Of a stretch of 64,000 bases of DNA, positions 60,101 to 64,000 are shown piece by piece; within the stretch, counting starts at the first letter, position 1; each line of letters starts with the position of its first letter. The position numbers and the translations under genes were made by a program. Source of the stretch: an uncultured Clostridia bacterium (GTDB lineage Bacteria; Bacillota; Clostridia; Christensenellales; UBA1242); NCBI GenBank assembly GCA_934754475.1, contig CAKVHV010000002.1, positions 62,001 through 126,000 of the forward strand. The letters are read 5' to 3'. The notes beneath the pieces are model-generated. The model saw only the letters and a list, made by a program, of their open reading frames with translations, was not told where the DNA came from and searched no databases.

Positions 60101-60796
60101 AATTACGTCCAAGACCATCCATTCAGGTCTATTTCCACTTCTTCTAAATGATTCAATAACTTCAAGTCTTTTTGACTTAATTTTCTTTTGACCCTTAGTA
60201 GCCTTAGCAATTTGGGCTTTGAGTTCGGCAGATTCTTTTTCCAAATCTATTTCGCTTAGCAATTCTCTAATTGCTTCGCCACCCATACCTGCTCTAAAAC
60301 TATCATAGCCATATTTTTCAACTGCTTCTCTGTATTCAGCATCAGAGATAACTTGCATTTTTGAAAAACCTGTTTTGCCCGGGTCAAGCACGATATAACT
60401 TACATAATAGATAACTTTGTCAAGTTGTCTTGAATTTAGGTTCAAAAGCAAACCAATTCTTGAAGGAATACTTTGCAAGAACCAAATGTGAGCAACTGGA
60501 GTAGCAAGCTCAATATGTCCCATTCTCTCACGTCTTACGCTACTCTTAGTTACTTCGACACCACATTTGTCACAAATTACGCCTTTGTGACGAATTCTTT
60601 TGTATTTTCCACAATGACATTCCCAGTTTTTCTTAGGTCCAAAGATTCTTTCACAAAGAAGACCAGAAGTTTCAGGCTTGTGTGTACGATAATTGATAGT
60701 TTCACTCTTAGTAACTTCGCCATAACTCCATTCTCTAATTTTTTCTGGAGATGCAATACCTATTTTAATAGATGCTAGGTTATTTAATTCAAACAT
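57194..60796 (-). CDS. rpoC: DNA-directed RNA polymerase subunit beta'
   Basis: A 1200-residue beta' subunit. The N-terminal zinc finger is CHCGKYKRIRHKGVICDKCG (about 60-80). The catalytic Mg-binding loop is NADFDGDQM (about residue 448-456). The trigger loop region and second zinc site CRSKHGICAKCYG (near 885) are followed by PGTQLTMRTFHTGG. All key residues are present. It lacks the large insertions of Gram-negative beta'. It follows rpoB by 11 bases, with AAGGAG before the ATG. Confidence 0.99.
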   Translation of the reverse strand: MFELNNLASIKIGIASPEKIREWSYGEVTKSETINYRTHKPETSGLLCERIFGPKKNWECHCGKYKRIRHKGVICDKCGVEVTKSSVRRERMGHIELATPVAHIWFLQSIPSRIGLLLNLNSRQLDKVIYYVSYIVLDPGKTGFSKMQVISDAEYREAVEKYGYDSFRAGMGGEAIRELLSEIDLEKESAELKAQIAKATKGQKKIKSKRLEVIESFRRSGNRPEWMVLDVIPVIPPDIRPMIQLDGGRFATSDINDLYRRIINRNNRLKKFISIGAPEVIVRNEKRMLQEAVDALIENGKKGKAVQGPKQRELKSLTASLKGKPGRFRQNLLGKRVDYSGRSVIVVGPELKMYQCGLPKEMALELFKPFIMRKLVERNLSLNFKTAKRVIEKQKPVVWDLLEEVIKDHPVLLNRAPSLHRLSIQAFEPVLIEGRAIRLHPLVCGGFNADFDGDQMSVHVPLSPEAVAEARILMLSSNNILKPADSRPICTPTQDMVLGSYYLTIVKKDAKGAGKYFISEDEALMAYQNKIIEIQSPIQVRKTVMFEGKPVTRRIETTVGKIIFNKNIPQNIGFVDRTNPDNIGKYEIDFLVTAKALKNIIRKCFDALGTTETVKMLDHIKEIGYKYSTIGAITINVFDMEIPSEKQEYIEEVEKQVAENEKFFKRGFITENEKLDRNIKLWKDATKKLEGVVINKMDVLNPVRMMAESGARGSAGQVLQLCGMRGIMANTSGRKVDIPVKSNFRLGLTPLEYFLSSRGGRKGLADKVLKTADSGYLTRRLEAVAQEVIIAQEDCFKENGEKVKGMVVSAIVKDGTPVSSLQQRITGRYSVDNVINPKTKEIIIPADTMITKEMADKVVDAGITSVCIRTALTCRSKHGICAKCYGQNMSNNKVVPLGEPVGIIAAQSIGEPGTQLTMRTFHTGGVANAADITQGLPRVAEIFEARKPKGVATVSEVAGKVILKEMASQNKDGGKYYEIVVKNPDGDGKYIIPYGVVLKVKNGDTVEAGTVLTEGSIYPNDFLRTRGVNDVQNYLLNEVLATYSSQGVELNTKHVEIIIRQMLRNVKVEDGGDTDMLIGDIVDHFKFEEENDKIIQEGGTPATAKRLVQGITKAALSNPSFLAAASFQETSRVLTDASVKGKVDNLVSLKENLMIGKQIPAGTGYATIKNLEYKDTNEEVKEIAQMDEQTNKLFEEEDFA

Positions 60797-60807
60797 TATA
60801 TTCTCCT

Positions 60808-63800
60808 TTATTCTTCTTCATCAAAGTCATCAAATAAATCTGACTCATCAAATATATTATCAAAATCTTCGTCGCTTTCCAAATTTTCTTCCAAAGCAGT
60901 TTCTGGCATTGGAGCATCAAAGTCAAGTTCAATATCTTTGACTTCTTCTCTAGGCTTAGTAGCTTCGGCAAATGTCTCAACTGTATCAGAACTCAAATCT
61001 CCAAGTGCGAATTCTTTGCCTTGGTCGTTACGTAATTGAACATCAAGTCCCAAACCTTGCAATTCTCTAATAAGAACCTTAAATGATTCTGGCATACCTG
61101 GTTCTGGAAGTGGCAAGCCTTCAACAATTGCCTTGTATGTTGCAAGTCTTCCTTCGGTATCATCAGATTTAACGGTCATCATTTCTTGTAATAACTTGGT
61201 TGCACCATAAGCTTCCAAAGCCCAAACTTCCATTTCACCAAATCTCTGACCACCAAACATAGCCTTACCACCAAGTGGTTGTTGTGTAACATAAGCATAA
61301 GGACCAGTTGACCTTGCGTGCATTTTGTCGTTAACCATGTGTTCAAGTTTGATATAGTACATATATCCAACTGTAACTGGGTTTTCAAATGGTTCACCAG
61401 TACGTCCGTCATAAAGTTGAATTTTTCCGTTCTCTGGGAAGTTGTTTTCTTTGAGAAGTTCTCTAATATCTGCTTCGTTAACTCCGTCAAATACTGGAGT
61501 AGCAATCTTAATTCCAAGTGCCTTAGCAACAAGTCCCAAGTGAACTTCCAAAACCTGTCCTACGTTCATACGAGATGGAATACCTAGTGGGTTAAGTACA
61601 ATATCAATTGGTTGACCATTAGCCATAAATGGCATATCTTCAACTGGAAGAATACGTGAAACAATACCTTTGTTACCATGACGTCCAGCCATCTTATCAC
61701 CGACACTAATTTTACGTTTTTGAGCGATGGTTACCCTAACCATTTGGTTAACACCGGTTTCAAGTTCGTCTTTGTTCTTACGAGAGAATACTTGAATATC
61801 AACAACTACACCGCTAATTCCATGCGGAACTCTAAGTGAAGTATCTTTGACATCTCTAGCCTTTTCACCAAAGATAGCTCTAAGCAATCTTTCTTCTGGA
61901 GTTGGTTCGGTTTCGCCCTTTGGAGTAACCTTACCTACTAGAATATCTCCCGGTTTAACTTCGGCACCGATTCTAATAATACCATTTTCATCCAAGTTCT
62001 TGAGAACATCGTCACCAAGATTTGGAATATCTCTTGTAAATTCTTCGTCGCCAAGTTTAGTAGTTCTACATTTAACTTCTTCTTCTTTAAGAGTAATAGA
62101 AGTATAAACGTCTTCTTTGACAAGTCTTTCGCTAAGCAAAATAGCGTCTTCGTAGTTGTAACCTTCCCAGTTCATGAAGGCAATAAGCATATTCTTACCA
62201 AGTGCAAGTTCACCACCATTAGCACTATATCCGTCAATCAAAGTGTCACCTTTCTTAACTTTTTGACCCTTTTTGACAATAGGTTTTTGGTTAATACAAC
62301 TTTCTTGGTTTGTTTTTGTAAATTTTGTTAATTCGTATTTTTCTTCAGTTCCGTCATCAAGAGTAACGATTACTTGATTTGAATCAACATATGTTACAGT
62401 ACCGCTATTCTTAGCAACTGTAATTGCACAGTTATCAAGAGCGATTTTGTGTTCCATACCGGTTGCAACAATTGGAGCTTCGGTAGTAATTAGTGGAACT
62501 GATTGACGTTGCATGTTCGCACCCATCAATGCTCTGGCAGTATCATCGTTTTGAAGGAACGGAATAAGTGAAGTTGGAACGGATATAAGTTGTCTTGGAG
62601 ATACGTCCATATAATCAACCATTTCCTTGTCAACTTCCAAAATTGTATCTTTGTATCTACAAATAATTCTCTTGTTTACAAAAGAACCATCAACATTCAA
62701 AGGTTCAGTTGCTTGAGCGATGTAACAATTTTCATCTTCGTCAGCCATTAGATAAACGACTTCGTTTGTTACAATCCCCTTTTCTTTGTTAACAACTCTA
62801 TAAGCAGTTTCAATAAAACCATATTCATTAACTCTTGCAAAACTAGCAAGTGAGTTAATAAGACCGATGTTGCCACCTTCTGGTGTTTCAATAACACAAA
62901 GTCTTCCGTAGTGACTATGGTGAATATCTCTGACTTCGTCTGTTGCTCTGTCTTTCTTAATACCACCAGGACCAACAGCAGAAAGTCTACGTTTTTGAGC
63001 AAGTGAACTAAGTGGGTTCATTTCGTCCATAAGTTGGCTCAATTGGTGAGATGCTAGGAAATCTTTGAATGCACGATTAATAGGTCTAGCATTAACTACT
63101 TGAGATGGGCTAATATCATTTAAATCATGGGATTGCAAAGTCTCTTTGACAGCATTAGAAAGTTTGTTCATACCACTTCTGAATGCGTCTTGTAATAGTT
63201 CGCCTGCACCCTTGATTCTACGATTGCATAGGTGGTCAATATTATCAACTTCACCAATTCCAACGTTCAAGTCTAGGAAGTAACTTACGGTTGCCAAAAT
63301 ATCATCAATAGTTAGAGTGCTTCCAACTAGATTTTCAGCATTGGCTCTAATAGCTTCAATTCTTTCTTCCTTAGTCTTGTATTCTTTCAAAATATCAGCA
63401 AGTACTGGATAATAAACCATTTGGTTGATACCCAATTCTTTTTCGTTACATTTAATAACTTCGCTAAGTCTTACTCTATTGTTGCCATACATTTTGTGTT
63501 TTTTGCCATCAACAAGCACCCAAACACTATTAATTCCCAAGTTTTGGATTTCGTATGCTTTTTCTCTTGTAATAACTTCGCCAGCTGGAACAATTACAGT
63601 CTTTTTGTCTTTGATGTCTTCACCAGCAGTCAAACCAATCAAACGATTGTATAGAGCAAGTTTTTTGTCAACTTTGAATCTACCAACATCGCCAATATTA
63701 TAAAATTGTGTACTGAAAAATTGCGAGAAGATAAATTGTTTTGTAGCTTCGGCACTAGGAATTTCACTAGGTCTAGTTTTTCTTGAAAGTTCAATAAGAG

Positions 63801-64000
63801 CATCGTGTTGAGTTTCATAAGCATCTTTGTCAAGAGTTGCTTTCATTATCTCATTATCACCAAAAGTATCAAGAATATTTTCTCTAGTTAGTCCAAAACA
63901 CTTAAGGAAGATACCAAGAGAGATTTTGCCACCCTTATCAAGACAAACTTTTAGTTGGTTAGGTTCTTTTTCTTTTTGTTCGATTTCCAACCAACTACCA
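60808..64000 (-). CDS. rpoB: DNA-directed RNA polymerase subunit beta (5' end outside window)
   Basis: The frame is open to the last base. The first codons in the window read GSW-L-EIEQKE, matching the GAWLE segment normally found 150-200 residues into RpoB, so the true start lies to the right and the TTG at 63990 is not the start. The rifampicin-pocket region (SSLAQKRRLSAVGPGG, preceded by SQLMDEMNPLS) is present. The active-site part GRHGNKGIVS and C-terminal GGQRFGEMEVWALEAYGA are also present. The tail after residue about 1015 is very acidic (DEDFDNIFDESDLFDDFDEEE), longer than usual. Confidence 0.98.
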   Translation of the reverse strand, partial: GSWLEIEQKEKEPNQLKVCLDKGGKISLGIFLKCFGLTRENILDTFGDNEIMKATLDKDAYETQHDALIELSRKTRPSEIPSAEATKQFIFSQFFSTQFYNIGDVGRFKVDKKLALYNRLIGLTAGEDIKDKKTVIVPAGEVITREKAYEIQNLGINSVWVLVDGKKHKMYGNNRVRLSEVIKCNEKELGINQMVYYPVLADILKEYKTKEERIEAIRANAENLVGSTLTIDDILATVSYFLDLNVGIGEVDNIDHLCNRRIKGAGELLQDAFRSGMNKLSNAVKETLQSHDLNDISPSQVVNARPINRAFKDFLASHQLSQLMDEMNPLSSLAQKRRLSAVGPGGIKKDRATDEVRDIHHSHYGRLCVIETPEGGNIGLINSLASFARVNEYGFIETAYRVVNKEKGIVTNEVVYLMADEDENCYIAQATEPLNVDGSFVNKRIICRYKDTILEVDKEMVDYMDVSPRQLISVPTSLIPFLQNDDTARALMGANMQRQSVPLITTEAPIVATGMEHKIALDNCAITVAKNSGTVTYVDSNQVIVTLDDGTEEKYELTKFTKTNQESCINQKPIVKKGQKVKKGDTLIDGYSANGGELALGKNMLIAFMNWEGYNYEDAILLSERLVKEDVYTSITLKEEEVKCRTTKLGDEEFTRDIPNLGDDVLKNLDENGIIRIGAEVKPGDILVGKVTPKGETEPTPEERLLRAIFGEKARDVKDTSLRVPHGISGVVVDIQVFSRKNKDELETGVNQMVRVTIAQKRKISVGDKMAGRHGNKGIVSRILPVEDMPFMANGQPIDIVLNPLGIPSRMNVGQVLEVHLGLVAKALGIKIATPVFDGVNEADIRELLKENNFPENGKIQLYDGRTGEPFENPVTVGYMYYIKLEHMVNDKMHARSTGPYAYVTQQPLGGKAMFGGQRFGEMEVWALEAYGATKLLQEMMTVKSDDTEGRLATYKAIVEGLPLPEPGMPESFKVLIRELQGLGLDVQLRNDQGKEFALGDLSSDTVETFAEATKPREEVKDIELDFDAPMPETALEENLESDEDFDNIFDESDLFDDFDEEE

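Noticed and set aside
61179..63833. Several 60-120-residue frames on both strands inside rpoB
   Set aside because: They overlap the conserved rpoB frame completely and show no family motifs.
63988..63990. TTG at 63990 as the rpoB start codon
   Set aside because: The frame stays open to the window edge and upstream codons read GSW, an internal RpoB motif; the N-terminal 150-200 residues are missing.

Overview
The window is AT-rich, mostly minus-strand chromosomal DNA from a low-GC Gram-positive bacterium. An uncultivated gut-type member of the Clostridia (Bacillota) fits best. The evidence is the AddAB (not RecBCD) nuclease, zinc-binding (Cys4) forms of S4, S14, L33 and L36, a KOW protein between map and infA, DUF1540, DUF1858, YugP and YitT families, and strong AGGAGG-type ribosome binding sites. 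No rRNA, tRNA, CRISPR array, prophage or insertion sequence was seen. I cannot name a genus.

Layout from right to left, which is the direction of transcription for most genes. 64000-57194 holds rpoB (5' end cut by the window edge) and rpoC. 56930-51561 is an accessory stretch: a 98-residue protein behind an unusual structured leader, a membrane-anchored propeller-like protein, a lone HicB-like protein, and a large leucine-rich-repeat protein with a small coiled-coil partner. 51245-47017 is the str operon rpsL-rpsG-fusA-tuf. 46837-43553 holds two proteins I do not recognise. 43254-40767 is rpmG-secE-nusG-rplK-rplA. 39960-40607 is a plus-strand GNAT-like gene. 39754-38180 is an ABC-F ATPase. 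37844-36949 is rplJ-rplL behind an L10 leader. Then come YitT (35836-36864), rplI (+), DUF1540 (-), two YugP-type membrane proteases (+), a hypothetical gene pair, addB-addA, a MotA/ZorA-like membrane coiled-coil protein, a PRC-barrel gene (+), an SPFH/zinc-ribbon-like protein, DUF1858, and lemA-DUF2207. 17455-1512 is one continuous S10-spc-alpha cluster from rpsJ to rplQ including secY, adk, map, infA and rpoA. A thioredoxin-reductase-like gene lies at the left end.

Most of the window is the core gene-expression machinery: RNA polymerase, translation factors, about 35 ribosomal proteins and the Sec translocon. Regulation is readable in several places. There is an L10 leader with its attenuator terminator. 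Two GTGGGAG-bulge hairpins before rplK and rplA look like L1 autoregulatory sites. A three-way-junction leader begins at the predicted S10 operon start. Most isolated genes have consensus promoters and intrinsic terminators.

The most unusual material is in RNA-like intergenic sequence. The 5' leader of the 98-residue gene carries twin hairpins with identical TGGTGG loops. Two cloverleaf-like repeats lie left of rplQ. About eight consecutive unrelated palindromes separate rpsM from rpmJ. Among proteins, the LRR protein with a Cys-Cys-Gln block, the thioredoxin reductase lacking NADPH motifs, and an orphan ZorA/MotA-like protein deserve attention.
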